Positions 11,261 to 20,526 of a DNA stretch of 48,319 bases are shown here, piece by piece (position 1 is the first letter of the stretch; every line of letters begins with the position of its first letter). The translations under genes were made by a program, and so were the position numbers. The notes beneath the pieces were generated by a model. It was given only the letters and a program-made list of their open reading frames with translations, made no database searches and was not told the origin of the DNA. This DNA is from Clostridia bacterium (GTDB lineage Bacteria; Bacillota; Clostridia; Oscillospirales; CAG-272): assembly GCA_017398595.1 (NCBI GenBank), contig JAFQFR010000052.1:1-48319 (forward strand), in the 5' to 3' direction.

Positions 11261-12148
11261 TCACCAGCTTTTCTGCTCTTTCGTGCAGTCATTGTTCTTC
11301 TTGCGTTGCTCCACCATCTTCACGAACCATTCCACCATGTTGGGATCCGTGTGAGAGAAAAAGGAACTCTGCTTCTTATCCAGTGCGGCAATGGCGGTCA
11401 TATCTTCCTCGGTCAGCTCAAAATCAAACACATGAAAGTTTTCTTCCATGCGTTCCATGTGGGGGGACTTTGGAATGACAACAATACCTCTCTGCAGGTG
11501 CCAACGCAGGATGACCTGTGCTACGGTCTTGCCGTATTTTTCACCGATGGCATTCAGTTCGGGCAACTCGAACATCCCCCCTCTGCCTTCGCCAAACGGT
11601 GCCCACGCTTCTACCTGCACACCGTATTTATCGTGCCAAGCCTTGCTCTCAGCCTGCTGATGATGCGGATGTACTTCGATCTGATTGACCATCGGCTTGA
11701 TACGGGCAAAGGATGCAATGTCGATCATTCTGTCGGGATAGAAGTTGGAAATACCGATGGCACGGATCTTACCTTCATCGTACAAGTCCTCTAATGCATG
11801 GTATGCACCGTACACATCTCCGAAAGGCTGATGCAGCAGGCACAGGTCAAGATAGTCGGTTTGCAGTTTTCGCATGGACTCCAAAACCGAAGCCTTGGTT
11901 TCCGCATAGCCGTAATGCTCGATCCATACCTTCGTTGTAATAAAGAGATCTTCCCTGGGCACACCGCATTTCGCAATGGCGTTGCCCACTTCTTCCTCGT
12001 TAAAGTAGGACTGTGCGGTGTCGATGGAACGGTATCCGACCTTGATCGCATCCAGCACACAGCGTTCGCATTCGTCTTTTGTCACTTGGTATACACCGTA
12101 ACCGAGCTGCGGCATCTTTACGCCGTTTGAAAGTGTTACATAATTCAT
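11261..12148 (-). CDS. Aldo/keto reductase
   Basis: A 295-residue NADPH-dependent TIM-barrel reductase. The catalytic tetrad is visible: Asp and Tyr in SIDTAQSYFNEE, Lys in TTKVW, His in LCLLHQP. IPKSPHMERMEEN is the cofactor-binding segment near the C-terminus. It resembles the 2,5-diketo-gluconate/methylglyoxal reductase subgroup. The start at 12148 has GGAG upstream. It is the first gene of an operon with the flavoprotein and is transcribed divergently from a MerR regulator. Reactive aldehyde reduction is the likely job (inference). Confidence 0.92.
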   Translation of the reverse strand: MNYVTLSNGVKMPQLGYGVYQVTKDECERCVLDAIKVGYRSIDTAQSYFNEEEVGNAIAKCGVPREDLFITTKVWIEHYGYAETKASVLESMRKLQTDYLDLCLLHQPFGDVYGAYHALEDLYDEGKIRAIGISNFYPDRMIDIASFARIKPMVNQIEVHPHHQQAESKAWHDKYGVQVEAWAPFGEGRGGMFELPELNAIGEKYGKTVAQVILRWHLQRGIVVIPKSPHMERMEENFHVFDFELTEEDMTAIAALDKKQSSFFSHTDPNMVEWFVKMVEQRKKNNDCTKEQKSW

Positions 12149-12208
12149 AATTCCATCTCCATTCTATTGAAAACAGGACCAAAAATCGATATAATAATCT
12201 TTAAGAGT

Positions 12209-12239
12209 ATTATACAAGTTAAAGTTACCTTTAAGTCAA
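12209..12239 (-). promoter_or_regulatory. MerR-type promoter with 19-bp spacer and operator
   Basis: On the minus strand TTGACT (12234-12239) and TATAAT (12209-12214) are 19 bp apart, which is too long for normal RNA polymerase binding and is the hallmark of MerR-activated promoters. The spacer region contains the inverted repeat TTAAAG-TTAC-CTTTAA (12219-12234). It faces the aldo/keto reductase operon, and the MerR gene starts 40 bases away on the other strand. Confidence 0.85.
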
Positions 12240-12279
12240 TGGGTTTCTGTAAAGTTTTTCAAATCATTCGGAGAGTATT

Positions 12280-12726
12280 ATGTTTTATACCGTAGGAGAA
12301 ATGGCAAAACGACTCGGCATTGCACCGTCAACACTCAGATATCATGATCAAGAGGGGCTGCTGCCTTTTGTGGAGCGTTCCGGAAGCGGCGTACGTGTTT
12401 TTAAGGATAGTGATTATGAGTGGCTACAGGTTATCAGTTGCCTTAAAAAGACGGGAATGCAGTTAAAGGATATAAAATCCTTTATTGAGATGGCAATGCA
12501 GGGGGACGAAACCATAGAACCTCGCCTTGCACTTATAACCAAGCAAAAAGCAGTCGTGCAGGCACAGATCGCAGAGCTTGAAGAAACGCTTCGCACGCTT
12601 GCATTCAAAGAATGGTATTATAGCACCGCAAAAGACAGCGGCTCTACCGCTGTTCCGAGAAATATGACGCTTGAAGAGTTACCCGAGCAGTTCAGAGAGG
12701 TTCGTTTGAAACTGCGAGGAGAATAA
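12280..12726 (+). CDS. MerR family transcriptional regulator
   Basis: A 148-residue regulator with an N-terminal winged helix (YTVGEMAKRLGIAPSTLRYHDQEGLLP), a conserved dimerisation helix and a short C-terminal effector part. No cysteine pair typical of metal sensors is seen. GGAGAG precedes the ATG. It is divergent from the aldo/keto reductase operon, whose promoter carries a MerR operator, so it most likely activates that operon by DNA untwisting. The inducer is unknown; small aldehyde-type or electrophilic compounds fit the neighbours. Confidence 0.92.
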   Translation: MFYTVGEMAKRLGIAPSTLRYHDQEGLLPFVERSGSGVRVFKDSDYEWLQVISCLKKTGMQLKDIKSFIEMAMQGDETIEPRLALITKQKAVVQAQIAELEETLRTLAFKEWYYSTAKDSGSTAVPRNMTLEELPEQFREVRLKLRGE

Positions 12727-12754
12727 AAAGCTGTCGGCGGCAAGGTTTGACACA

Positions 12755-12794
12755 AAGCAAAAAGAGCATCCCCGATGGGATGCTCTTTTTGCTT
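12755..12794. terminator. Bidirectional terminator between merR and tRNA-Ser
   Basis: An 18-bp stem, AAGCAAAAAGAGCATCCC paired with GGGATGCTCTTTTTGCTT around a CGAT loop. T-runs lie on both strands, so it can serve the MerR gene from the left and tRNA-Ser from the right. Confidence 0.75.
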
Positions 12795-12884
12795 GGCGGA
12801 GAAGGAGAGATTCGAACTCTCGAACCGTGTTACCGGTTACGCGATTTCCAGTCGCGCGCCCTCGACCAACTAGGCGACTTCTCC
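12794..12884 (-). tRNA. tRNA-Ser(GGA)
   Basis: The acceptor stem GGAGAAG pairs with CTTCTCC, followed by G and an encoded CCA (12794-12796). The anticodon loop reads CT-GGA-AA, anticodon GGA. A long variable arm, typical of serine tRNA, and a TTCGAA(T) T-loop are present. The 91-base length includes CCA. Confidence 0.95.
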
Positions 12885-13007
12885 TTGTTGCTCACAACAG
12901 CCTTTACATAATAACACAACAAAAAACAAAAATCAAGTACTAAAGCAAAAAAAGTTGAAAAATTGTGAGATTTTTTACAATATTGCAATTTGACCTTGCC
13001 GCTATGC

Positions 13008-13036
13008 TTGCATTTTACACCCGTATATGATATACT
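13008..13036 (+). promoter_or_regulatory. Promoter for the DUF2500-like gene
   Basis: TTGCAT (13008-13013), 17 bp, TATACT (13031-13036), about 40 bases before the ATG at 13078. Confidence 0.5.
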
Positions 13037-13077
13037 GATCGCACATATCTTCTTTATAATCTATAAGGAGTATCTTC

Positions 13078-13437
13078 ATGGAAATCTACCCCATCACCAT
13101 ACTGCTCATAACCATCGTTTGGGTAATGTTCGGCATCGGCTTTAACGCATTGCGCAACCGCAAAGCGGATGAAGACACCGCGGAAGAACCTTGTGAACTG
13201 CTGCCCGCGGATGCGATCGGCGCAACCGTTGTGTCGAAAGATTGGGAAATTGCAAAATGCGGAAAACATACGGGCACGGTCGTATATTATGTCACATTTC
13301 TCACCGATGACGGCGAAACCAAGGAGTTTACAGTATCCGAAGAGATGTTTCAAAAATGCACACCGAATATCTCCGGCACACTCGTTACCGTAGACGGCAA
13401 ATTCTTCGATTTCGGCGACGGCGAGGAAATAGAGTAA
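13078..13437 (+). CDS. DUF2500-like membrane-anchored protein
   Basis: A 119-residue protein with AAGGAG in front of the ATG. One N-terminal membrane helix (residues 4-23) is followed by a polar linker and a small beta domain with VVYYVTF, GETKEFTVSEE and a terminal GKFFDFG. This pattern, a Y-x-V-x-F strand, a GE-x-x-E-F strand and a closing G-x-F strand, resembles the DUF2500 family from memory. No enzymatic residues are recognisable. It stands alone between tRNA-Ser and the pfl operon. Confidence 0.7.
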   Translation: MEIYPITILLITIVWVMFGIGFNALRNRKADEDTAEEPCELLPADAIGATVVSKDWEIAKCGKHTGTVVYYVTFLTDDGETKEFTVSEEMFQKCTPNISGTLVTVDGKFFDFGDGEEIE

Positions 13438-13501
13438 ACATCAGCGACGGTTTTCACATCCCCTCACAAAAAATTTTCTTTCTTTTTAGGCAACTTTTGA
13501 A

Positions 13502-13530
13502 TTGACAAAGCAAAAACTTTTTTGTATAAT
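13502..13530 (+). promoter_or_regulatory. Strong consensus promoter of the pfl operon
   Basis: TTGACA (13502-13507), 17 bp, TATAAT (13525-13530), both perfect hexamers. Transcription would begin near 13537, just before the riboswitch aptamer. Confidence 0.85.
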
Positions 13531-13540
13531 AAAGGCACAT

Positions 13541-13614
13541 CTTTTACATGACTGACGGATTTCGCGGATCACCGCGGGGGAATGTAAAGGTTTATATGCC
13601 GACCGTCTGGGCGA
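13541..13614 (+). promoter_or_regulatory. ZTP/ZMP riboswitch (pfl motif)
   Basis: P1 pairs TTTACAT (13543-13549) with ATGTAAA (13582-13588). Inside it are the conserved TGACTGACG and the purine-rich CACCGCGGGGGAA segments. The second conserved domain is CCGACCGTCTGGGC (13599-13612), close to the consensus CCGCCUGGGC that binds ZTP. In this class the ligand reports low 10-formyl-tetrahydrofolate. Its last bases also form the 5' arm of the terminator at 13609-13649, so ligand binding should allow read-through into pflB-pflA. Confidence 0.88.
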
Positions 13615-13649
13615 TTCAGTTTTTTATGAAGCTGAGTTCGCCCTTTTTT
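13609..13649 (+). terminator. Riboswitch-controlled intrinsic terminator
   Basis: GGGCGA (13609-13614) pairs with TCGCCC (13638-13643), extended by CAG/CTG, followed by six T (13644-13649). The 5' arm overlaps the last conserved bases of the ZTP aptamer, giving mutually exclusive folding. Confidence 0.85.
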
Positions 13650-13684
13650 GTTTGCTTGGCGAACTTAGACAAGGAGGAAAACAG

Positions 13685-15916
13685 ATGCAACACAAGAATT
13701 GGAATGGTTTTAAGACAGGTGTTTGGCAGGACGAGATCAATGTGCGTGATTTCATCCAGACCAACTACAAGGCGTACGAGGGCGATGCAACGTTTCTTGC
13801 AGGCGCTACCCAGCGTACCAAGGGCATGATGAAGAAGCTGGAGTCTCTTTTCGCACTGGAAAGACAGTTCGGCGGCGTTTTGGACATTGACACCGCTACG
13901 GTCTCCTCGCTGACCAGCTACTCCCCCGGATATATTGATAAGGAAAACGAGATCATCGTCGGCATGCAGACCAACCGCCCCTTAAAGCGCGGCGTCAACC
14001 CCTTCGGCGGTATGCGTATGGCACGTCAGGCTTGCGAAGCGTACGGCTACAAGCTCAGCAACAAGGTGGAAGAAGAATTCAAGTTCCGTACCACGCACAA
14101 TGACGGTGTTTTCCGCGCTTACACCGATGAAATGCGCGCAGCACGCAAGTGCCATGTCATCACCGGTCTGCCCGACGCTTACGGCAGAGGACGTATCATC
14201 GGCGACTATCGTCGCGTCGCACTGTACGGCGTGGACAAGCTGATTGAAGAAAAGAAGAAGGACAAGGCACGCCTTGCCGAAAACGCATTCAACACCGATG
14301 AGATCCGTCTGGACGAGGAGCTTTATCAGCAGATCGCATTCCTCGGCTACATGAAGGAAATGGCGGCTATGTACGGCTTTGACATCAGTGAGCCTGCATC
14401 CAACGCCCGCGAAGCGATCCAGTGGACCTACTTTGCATACCTCGGCGCGATCAAGGAGCAGAACGGTGCAGCCATGTCGCTGGGCAGAACGAGCACCTTC
14501 TTTGACATCTACATCGAGCGCGACATTGCCAACGGTACCCTCACCGAAGAGGGCGCACAGGAACTGATGGACGACTTCGTTATGAAGCTGCGTATTGCCC
14601 GCCACCTGCGCACTCCCGAGTACAACGAGCTGTTCGGCGGCGACCCCATGTGGATCACCGAGGCAGTCGGCGGCATGGGCGAGGACGGCAGAACGCTTGT
14701 CACCAAGAACAGCTACCGTATGCTCAACACGCTCTATACCCTCGGTTCCTCTCCCGAACCGAACCTGACGGTGCTCTGGTCCACTGCCCTGCCCGAGAAC
14801 TTCAAGAAGTTCTGCGCAAAGGTTTCTGCCGACACCGACTCCATCCAGTATGAAAACGACGACGTGATGCGCCCCATCTACGGCGATGACTATGCGATCG
14901 CCTGCTGCGTCTCCGCAATGAAGGTCGGCAAGCAGATGCAGTTCTTCGGCGCACGCTGCAACCTTGCGAAGCTGCTGCTCATCGCCATCAACGGCGGTTA
15001 CGACACCACCAGCGGCATGCACATCGGCCCGCAGATGCCCGTGCTGGAGGGCGACAAGCTCGACTACAACACGGTCATGGAGCGCTACGAGATCTATCTC
15101 AGCTGGCTCTGCCGCCTGTATGTCAACACCATGAACATCATCCACTACATGCACGACAAATACGCCTACGAAAAGACGCAGATGGCACTGCATGACACCT
15201 ATGTAGACCGCTTCATGGCATTCGGTATCGCGGGACTTTCGGTCGTTGCCGACTCGCTCAGCGCGATCAAGTATGCAAATGTTGCTCCCATCAAGGATGA
15301 AAACGGCTTCGTCACCGATTTCAACACCACCGGCGACTTCCCGAAATTCGGCAACGATGATGACCGCGTAGACCTGATCGCAAAGGACATGACGCACCGC
15401 GTAATTACCGAGCTGCGCAAGACGCCGACCTACCGCAAGGCTGTGCATACCCTCTCGGTACTGACCATCACCTCCAATGTCATGTACGGCAAGCACACGG
15501 GCGCTACCCCCGACGGCAGAAAGGCAGCCGCACCGTTCGCTCCCGGTGCGAACCCCATGCACAACCGCGAGGAAAACGGCGCACTGGCTTCGCTCAACTC
15601 GGTTGCAAAACTCAGCTATGACGACTGCCGCGACGGTATCTCCAACACCTTCTCCATCACGCCCGAGGCACTCGGTAGAACCGAGGAGGAGCGCATCAAC
15701 AACCTCGTTACCATCCTCGACGGCTACTTTGCCAAGAAGGCACACCACATCAACGTCAACGTGCTCAACCGCGAGACGCTGATGAAAGCATATGAAGATC
15801 CCGAAGCATATCCCAACCTGACCATCCGCGTTTCCGGCTATGCGGTCAACTTCCACAAGCTCTCCCGCGAGCAGCAGCGCGAAGTCATCAGCCGTACCTT
15901 CCACGAGACCGTATGA
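13685..15916 (+). CDS. pflB: Formate C-acetyltransferase (pyruvate formate-lyase)
   Basis: A 743-residue glycyl radical enzyme converting pyruvate and CoA to acetyl-CoA and formate, in the cytoplasm and without oxygen. The paired active-site cysteines are C407-C408 (AIACCVS), and the radical glycine is G718 in RVSGYAV near the C-terminus. The length matches the family. The start at 13685 has a perfect AGGAGG, 8 bases upstream. It lies behind a consensus promoter, a ZTP riboswitch and its terminator, and overlaps pflA by ATGA. Besides fermentation, the formate can feed one-carbon folate metabolism, which fits the riboswitch ligand. Confidence 0.97.
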   Translation: MQHKNWNGFKTGVWQDEINVRDFIQTNYKAYEGDATFLAGATQRTKGMMKKLESLFALERQFGGVLDIDTATVSSLTSYSPGYIDKENEIIVGMQTNRPLKRGVNPFGGMRMARQACEAYGYKLSNKVEEEFKFRTTHNDGVFRAYTDEMRAARKCHVITGLPDAYGRGRIIGDYRRVALYGVDKLIEEKKKDKARLAENAFNTDEIRLDEELYQQIAFLGYMKEMAAMYGFDISEPASNAREAIQWTYFAYLGAIKEQNGAAMSLGRTSTFFDIYIERDIANGTLTEEGAQELMDDFVMKLRIARHLRTPEYNELFGGDPMWITEAVGGMGEDGRTLVTKNSYRMLNTLYTLGSSPEPNLTVLWSTALPENFKKFCAKVSADTDSIQYENDDVMRPIYGDDYAIACCVSAMKVGKQMQFFGARCNLAKLLLIAINGGYDTTSGMHIGPQMPVLEGDKLDYNTVMERYEIYLSWLCRLYVNTMNIIHYMHDKYAYEKTQMALHDTYVDRFMAFGIAGLSVVADSLSAIKYANVAPIKDENGFVTDFNTTGDFPKFGNDDDRVDLIAKDMTHRVITELRKTPTYRKAVHTLSVLTITSNVMYGKHTGATPDGRKAAAPFAPGANPMHNREENGALASLNSVAKLSYDDCRDGISNTFSITPEALGRTEEERINNLVTILDGYFAKKAHHINVNVLNRETLMKAYEDPEAYPNLTIRVSGYAVNFHKLSREQQREVISRTFHETV

Positions 15917-16635
15917 GCACGCCGACGGTAACCGGACGCGTACACTCCTTTCAAAGTCTCGGCACGCTGGACGGTCCGGGTGTCCGCTTTGTTGTGTTTG
16001 TACAGGGCTGCCATCTGCGCTGCGGATGCTGCCACAACCCCGACACATGGCTGCCGCACGAGGGCACGGTCTATACGCCCCGCGAGATCGTAGACAAGGC
16101 TGTGCGCTACCGCGAGTACTTCAAAGAGGAAGGCGGCATCACGATCTCGGGCGGCGAACCGCTTCTGCAGCCCGACTTTGTTCGTGAAGTCTTTGCCCTC
16201 TGCCATGACGCAGGTATCCATACCTGCCTTGACACTTCGGGAAGTATTTTAAACGACGCAACCAAAGCGGTGCTCGAGATGACCGACCGCGTCTTGCTGG
16301 ATATTAAGTACACCACCGATGCGCTCTATCGCGCGCATGTCGGCTGTGGTATGGAAACGCCGCTGGCATTTTTGGACTACTTAAACGAAAAGCAGATCCC
16401 CGTCACACTGCGACAGGTCATCATACCGACGCTGAACGACAACGAAGAAAACATGCTCACTCTGCGAGCAATCGCAAAGCAGCATGCCTGCGTGGATAAG
16501 GTCGAGCTGTTGCCCTTTCGCAAGATCTGTCAGGTCAAGTATGACAAGCTCGGCATTGCTTTCCCCTTTGCCGATCTTCCCGAACCGACAAGAGAAAGCA
16601 TGCTCGCACTGGAAAAGATATTGTACGATCAATAA
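15913..16635 (+). CDS. pflA: Pyruvate formate-lyase activating enzyme
   Basis: A 240-residue radical SAM enzyme that installs the glycyl radical on PflB. The cluster motif is C-x3-C-x2-C in [15 protein letters not shown] (around residues 31-38), the SAM-contact motif is [13 protein letters not shown], and [17 protein letters not shown] matches the family. Length is typical (about 245). The start overlaps the pflB stop by ATGA, giving strict coupling. The same riboswitch therefore controls enzyme and activator. Confidence 0.96.
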   Translation: MSTPTVTGRVHSFQSLGTLDGPGVRFVVFVQGCHLRCGCCHNPDTWLPHEGTVYTPREIVDKAVRYREYFKEEGGITISGGEPLLQPDFVREVFALCHDAGIHTCLDTSGSILNDATKAVLEMTDRVLLDIKYTTDALYRAHVGCGMETPLAFLDYLNEKQIPVTLRQVIIPTLNDNEENMLTLRAIAKQHACVDKVELLPFRKICQVKYDKLGIAFPFADLPEPTRESMLALEKILYDQ

Positions 16636-16644
16636 AATCATTAT

Positions 16645-16675
16645 AAAAGGGACTCCGTACGGAGTCCCTTTTTGT
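16645..16675. terminator. Bidirectional terminator between pflA and the M42 gene
   Basis: A 28-bp perfect palindrome (16645-16672) with arms AAAAGGGACTCCGT and ACGGAGTCCCTTTT, T-runs on both sides, between convergent genes. Confidence 0.85.
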
Positions 16676-16678
16676 ATG

Positions 16679-17716
16679 TCATATTTCCAAATACCCTTTC
16701 AGCACTTTCAGCGTGTTCCACACGCCGTCGATGTGACTGCGCTCGTAACCGTGACTGGCATACACGCCCGCGCCGATGAGTCCGTGGCGAATGTCGCTGC
16801 CCGCAGAGAGCGTGGCTTCGACATCCGAGCCGTAATGCGGATAAACATCTACCGCATAGTCCGCTTCTTCGCACTTTGCCGCGTCGATCAGCTTGCCGAC
16901 CACCTCGTAGCTGTACGGTCCGCCCGAGTCTTTGGCGCAGATCGAAACCTTGCGCTCGGTGCAGCCGAGTCCGTCGCCGACACAGCCCATATCCACCGAG
17001 ATCGCCTCGGTCACACCAGAGGGAACCGAGCCTGCACCGCCATGTCCGACTTCCTCGTACACGGTGACATGCGCATACACCTTGCGGGCAGGTACTTTGC
17101 CGTTGTCTTTCATGTATTTTGCCAGTCCGAGCAGGATGCCGACCGAGAGCTTATCGTCAAGAAAACGGCTCTTGATATAGCCGGACGTAGTCACGCGGGT
17201 GCGCGGATCAAAGCAGACGATGTCGCCGACCTCGATGCCGAGCGCACGGGTATCTTCCGCCGAATTTACGTCCTCGTCGATCACCACTTCGGTCGTATCA
17301 AAGCTGCGTTTGGTATCGCCGTAACTGCCGTTGACATGCACGGATGCGTTGCAAAGCTGCAAAGTTCCCTCATACGCCTTGCCGTCCCGCGTATGGATGC
17401 GGACATTCTCTGCCTCGCCGTTTTCGGCACGCATACCGCCGAGGTTGGTCACGCGCAAGGCTCCGTTTGCCTTGATCTCGGCAACCATCGCGCCGAGGGT
17501 ATCGGCGTGTGCTTCCAGCAGCAGTGCGTCGTTTGCATCCGCACCGCCGAGATCGACCAGCACGCCGCCTTTGGTCGTGATCTCCGCAGCAAAGCCGAGT
17601 GCGCAAAACGCTGCGCGCACCCATTCTGCCGCTTCTTTTGTATAGCCCGAGGGGCTGTCGATGCCGAGCAATGCCACTGCCTGCTCGGTAGCGTATTCTG
17701 CATATTTGTGATCCAT
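16679..17716 (-). CDS. M42 family metallopeptidase
   Basis: A 345-residue dinuclear metal aminopeptidase. Likely ligands and catalytic residues: His in LLEAHADT, Asp in SRFLDDKLSVG (bridging), Glu-Glu in YEEVGHGG, Asp in SVDMG and His in YERSHIDGVW. Length fits the glutamyl-aminopeptidase/FrvX group. Start at 17716 with GGAGG upstream. It would trim peptides in the cytoplasm, probably as a large tetrahedral oligomer (family knowledge). A TATACT -10 element lies upstream near 17753. It is a single-gene unit, convergent with pflA. Confidence 0.93.
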   Translation of the reverse strand: MDHKYAEYATEQAVALLGIDSPSGYTKEAAEWVRAAFCALGFAAEITTKGGVLVDLGGADANDALLLEAHADTLGAMVAEIKANGALRVTNLGGMRAENGEAENVRIHTRDGKAYEGTLQLCNASVHVNGSYGDTKRSFDTTEVVIDEDVNSAEDTRALGIEVGDIVCFDPRTRVTTSGYIKSRFLDDKLSVGILLGLAKYMKDNGKVPARKVYAHVTVYEEVGHGGAGSVPSGVTEAISVDMGCVGDGLGCTERKVSICAKDSGGPYSYEVVGKLIDAAKCEEADYAVDVYPHYGSDVEATLSAGSDIRHGLIGAGVYASHGYERSHIDGVWNTLKVLKGYLEI

Positions 17717-17787
17717 ATGTTTTCCTCCGTTTTCGGAATTCTTTTATAGTATAGCACATATTTTTTCGTATGTCGATAGATATTTTC

Positions 17788-17816
17788 TTGACTTCAAGGT
17801 ATCTGTGCTGTATAAT
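17788..17816 (+). promoter_or_regulatory. Promoter of asnA
   Basis: TTGACT (17788-17793), 17 bp, TATAAT (17811-17816), about 30 bases before the start at 17849. Confidence 0.8.
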
Positions 17817-17848
17817 AAAGTATTCCTATTTATAAGGGGTAAAGACCA

Positions 17849-18856
17849 ATGAACCACGTTATCATTCCGAAAGGCTACAAGCCGCTGCTGGACGAATACG
17901 ACACCCAGCGTGCCATCGCCTACATCAAACAAACCTTTCAGAGCGAGCTTTCGTCCGCTCTTAACTTAAAGCGCGTTTCCGCGCCGCTGTTCGTCACCGA
18001 AGCATCGGGCCTGAACGACAACCTCAGCGGCACCGAGCGCCCCGTTGCCTTTGACGTGCCCGCCATCGGTGCCGAGGCACAGGTCGTGCACTCGCTGGCA
18101 AAGTGGAAGCGCCTGGCGCTGAAGCGCTATAATTTCTCGGTCGGCAACGGTCTGTACACCGATATGAACGCGATCCGCCGCGATGAGGAGCTCGACAACT
18201 TCCATTCGATCTACGTGGACCAGTGGGACTGGGAAAAGATTATCACGCGCGATAACCGCAACCTCGATTACCTCAAACTGATCGTCTCGGCGATCGTGGA
18301 TGCGCTCTGCAACACCAACAACCGCCTGCAGGTGCACTTCCCACAGCTGCACGCGAACATCTCGCGCGAGGTTTCTTTCATCACCTCGCAGGAGCTCGAG
18401 GATCTCTATCCCGAACTGACACCGGTCGAGCGTGAGAATGCCTATGTACGCGAACACCGCACTGCATTTATCATGCAGATCGGCGGCGCGCTGCGTTCGG
18501 GCAAGCCGCACGGCAACCGTGCGCCCGACTACGACGACTGGCAGCTCAACGGCGACCTGATCCTGTGGGACGACACGACCGACTGCGCACTGGAGATCTC
18601 CTCGATGGGTATCCGCGTAGACGCAAAATCGCTGGACGAACAGCTCACGATCTCGGGCTGTGAGCATCGCCGTGCCCTGCCCTTCCATCGAATGCTGCTC
18701 CACGATGAGCTGCCGCTGACCATCGGCGGCGGTATCGGACAGTCGCGTCTGTGCATGCTGCTGATGGGCAGCGCCCATATCGGCGAGGTACAATCGAGCA
18801 TCTGGGACGACGAGACCATGCGCATCTGTGAAGAAAACGGTATAAGACTGCTGTAA
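17849..18856 (+). CDS. asnA: Aspartate--ammonia ligase (asparagine synthetase A)
   Basis: A 335-residue AsnA, making asparagine from aspartate, ammonia and ATP. It has the class II synthetase-like fold. Recognisable stretches are NDNLSGTERPVAF near the N-terminus, YVDQWDWEKII, SSMGIRVD and TIGGGIGQSRLCM near the C-terminus. Length matches the family (330). AAGGGG precedes the ATG. It is a monocistronic unit with its own promoter and terminator. Confidence 0.97.
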   Translation: MNHVIIPKGYKPLLDEYDTQRAIAYIKQTFQSELSSALNLKRVSAPLFVTEASGLNDNLSGTERPVAFDVPAIGAEAQVVHSLAKWKRLALKRYNFSVGNGLYTDMNAIRRDEELDNFHSIYVDQWDWEKIITRDNRNLDYLKLIVSAIVDALCNTNNRLQVHFPQLHANISREVSFITSQELEDLYPELTPVERENAYVREHRTAFIMQIGGALRSGKPHGNRAPDYDDWQLNGDLILWDDTTDCALEISSMGIRVDAKSLDEQLTISGCEHRRALPFHRMLLHDELPLTIGGGIGQSRLCMLLMGSAHIGEVQSSIWDDETMRICEENGIRLL

Positions 18857-18863
18857 GAAACAT

Positions 18864-18900
18864 GCGGGCGTTTTGCATAAAAACGCCCGCATAATTTTTT
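18864..18900 (+). terminator. Intrinsic terminator after asnA
   Basis: GCGGGCGTTTT (18864-18874), loop, AAAACGCCCGC (18880-18890), then ATAATTTTTT. Confidence 0.85.
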
Positions 18901-18921
18901 CCAAAAACTTTGCATTTGCCG

Positions 18922-18950
18922 TTGAAATCCATCGAAAAAAGATATATAAT
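18922..18950 (+). promoter_or_regulatory. Promoter of the DUF1846 gene
   Basis: TTGAAA (18922-18927), 17 bp, TATAAT (18945-18950), 50 bases before the start at 19000. Confidence 0.7.
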
Positions 18951-18999
18951 GTATTGGTGTGAATTTTTCTGAAATTTTAAAAATACGGACGGTGTGAAC

Positions 19000-20487
19000 A
19001 TGAAAAAAATCGGATTTGATAATGACAAATACTTAGCAATGCAATCCAAACATATTCGTGAGCGCATCGCCACTTTCGGCGGCAAGCTGTATCTCGAATT
19101 CGGCGGCAAGCTGTTTGACGACTTCCACGCTTCCCGCGTACTGCCCGGATTCAAGCCGGACAGCAAGCTGCAGATGCTGCTGCAGCTCAAGGATGACGCA
19201 GAGATCGTCATCGCGATCAACGCGGCAGACATTGAGAAAAACAAGGTCCGCGGCGACCTCGGCATCACCTATGACCTCGACGTGTTGCGCCTGATCGATG
19301 CATTCCGCAGCGTGGGTCTGTATGTGGGCAGTGTCGTGCTCACCCGCTACGCCATGCAGGGTGTTGCCGTGCAGTTTGAGCGTAAGCTGCAGAGCCTCGG
19401 CATCCCGGTATATCATCACTACTCCATCGACGGTTATCCCGCAAATGTGGAACACATCGTCAGCGACGAGGGATACGGCAAGAATGACTATATCGAAACC
19501 TCGCGCCGTCTGGTCATCGTCACCGCCCCGGGTCCCGGCAGCGGCAAGATGGCAACCTGTCTCTCGCAGCTCTATCACGAGAACAAGCGCGGCATCAAGG
19601 CAGGCTATGCGAAGTTCGAGACCTTCCCAATCTGGAACATCCCGCTCAAACATCCCGTCAACATCGCCTATGAAGCGGCAACCGCCGATCTCAACGATGT
19701 CAACATGATCGACCCTTTTCATCTCGAAGCCTACGGCAAAACCGCCGTCAACTATAACCGCGACGTCGAGATCTTCCCCGTCGTGGACGCAATGTTCAAA
19801 AAGATCTACGGCACTTCCCCCTACAAGTCCCCTACCGACATGGGCGTAAACATGGCGGGCAACTGCATCGTGGACGACGCGGTCGTCTGCGAGGCATCGG
19901 GACAGGAGATCATCCGCCGTTACTATACGGCGCTCTGCGAACAGAAAGAAAACATGACCTCGTCCGACACGGTCAACAAGCTGGATCTGCTGATGAAGCA
20001 GGCGAACCTGACACCTGCGGCACGCCCCGTGATCGCGGCGGCGCTGGAAAAAGCGGAAGCCACCGACGGTCCCGCAGCAGCACTCGAGCTGCCGAGCGGC
20101 AAGATCGTCACGGGCAAGACTTCTTCCCTGCTCGGTGCGTCGGCGGCACTGCTCTTAAACGCGCTCAAAGAGCTTGCAGGCATCGACGATGCGATCGAAC
20201 TGATCTCGCCCACCGTTATCGAACCTGTACAGCGTCTGAAAACCCGCTTTCTCGGCAACCACAATCCCCGCCTGCACACGGATGAGGTGCTGATCGCACT
20301 TTCCATCAGCGCGGTAACTTCCGAAACGGCGGCAAAGGCACTCGAACAGCTCGACAAGCTGAGCGGCTGTGAGGTACACTCCTCGGTGATCCTTTCCCCG
20401 GTAGATTCCCGCACCTTCAAAAAGCTCGGCATCAACGTCACCTGCGAGCCCAAATATCAAGTTAAGAAATTGTATCACGGTAAATAA
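19000..20487 (+). CDS. DUF1846 (UPF0371) family protein
   Basis: A 495-residue cytoplasmic protein matching DUF1846 along its whole length: MKKIGFDNDKYLAMQSKHI at the start, LYLEFGGKLFDDFHA, PGFKPDSK, and a nucleotide-binding-like loop VTAPGPGSGKMATCLSQ around residue 180. The glycine/lysine loop suggests ATP or nucleotide binding. The family's biochemical role is not known to me. I start at ATG 19000; an in-frame GTG two codons upstream is possible. It has its own promoter and terminator. Confidence 0.93.
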   Translation: MKKIGFDNDKYLAMQSKHIRERIATFGGKLYLEFGGKLFDDFHASRVLPGFKPDSKLQMLLQLKDDAEIVIAINAADIEKNKVRGDLGITYDLDVLRLIDAFRSVGLYVGSVVLTRYAMQGVAVQFERKLQSLGIPVYHHYSIDGYPANVEHIVSDEGYGKNDYIETSRRLVIVTAPGPGSGKMATCLSQLYHENKRGIKAGYAKFETFPIWNIPLKHPVNIAYEAATADLNDVNMIDPFHLEAYGKTAVNYNRDVEIFPVVDAMFKKIYGTSPYKSPTDMGVNMAGNCIVDDAVVCEASGQEIIRRYYTALCEQKENMTSSDTVNKLDLLMKQANLTPAARPVIAAALEKAEATDGPAAALELPSGKIVTGKTSSLLGASAALLLNALKELAGIDDAIELISPTVIEPVQRLKTRFLGNHNPRLHTDEVLIALSISAVTSETAAKALEQLDKLSGCEVHSSVILSPVDSRTFKKLGINVTCEPKYQVKKLYHGK

Positions 20488-20492
20488 GCCGC

Positions 20493-20526
20493 AAAAGCAC
20501 GCCTCTGTTACATGAGGCGTGCTTTT
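20493..20526 (+). terminator. Intrinsic terminator after the DUF1846 gene
   Basis: AAAAGCACGCCTC (20493-20505), loop, GAGGCGTGCTTTT (20514-20526). Confidence 0.85.

Noticed and set aside
13982..16048. A 688-codon minus-strand frame opposite pflB
   Set aside because: pflB on the plus strand has catalytic cysteines and radical glycine, a ribosome site and a riboswitch. The opposite frame has none of these.
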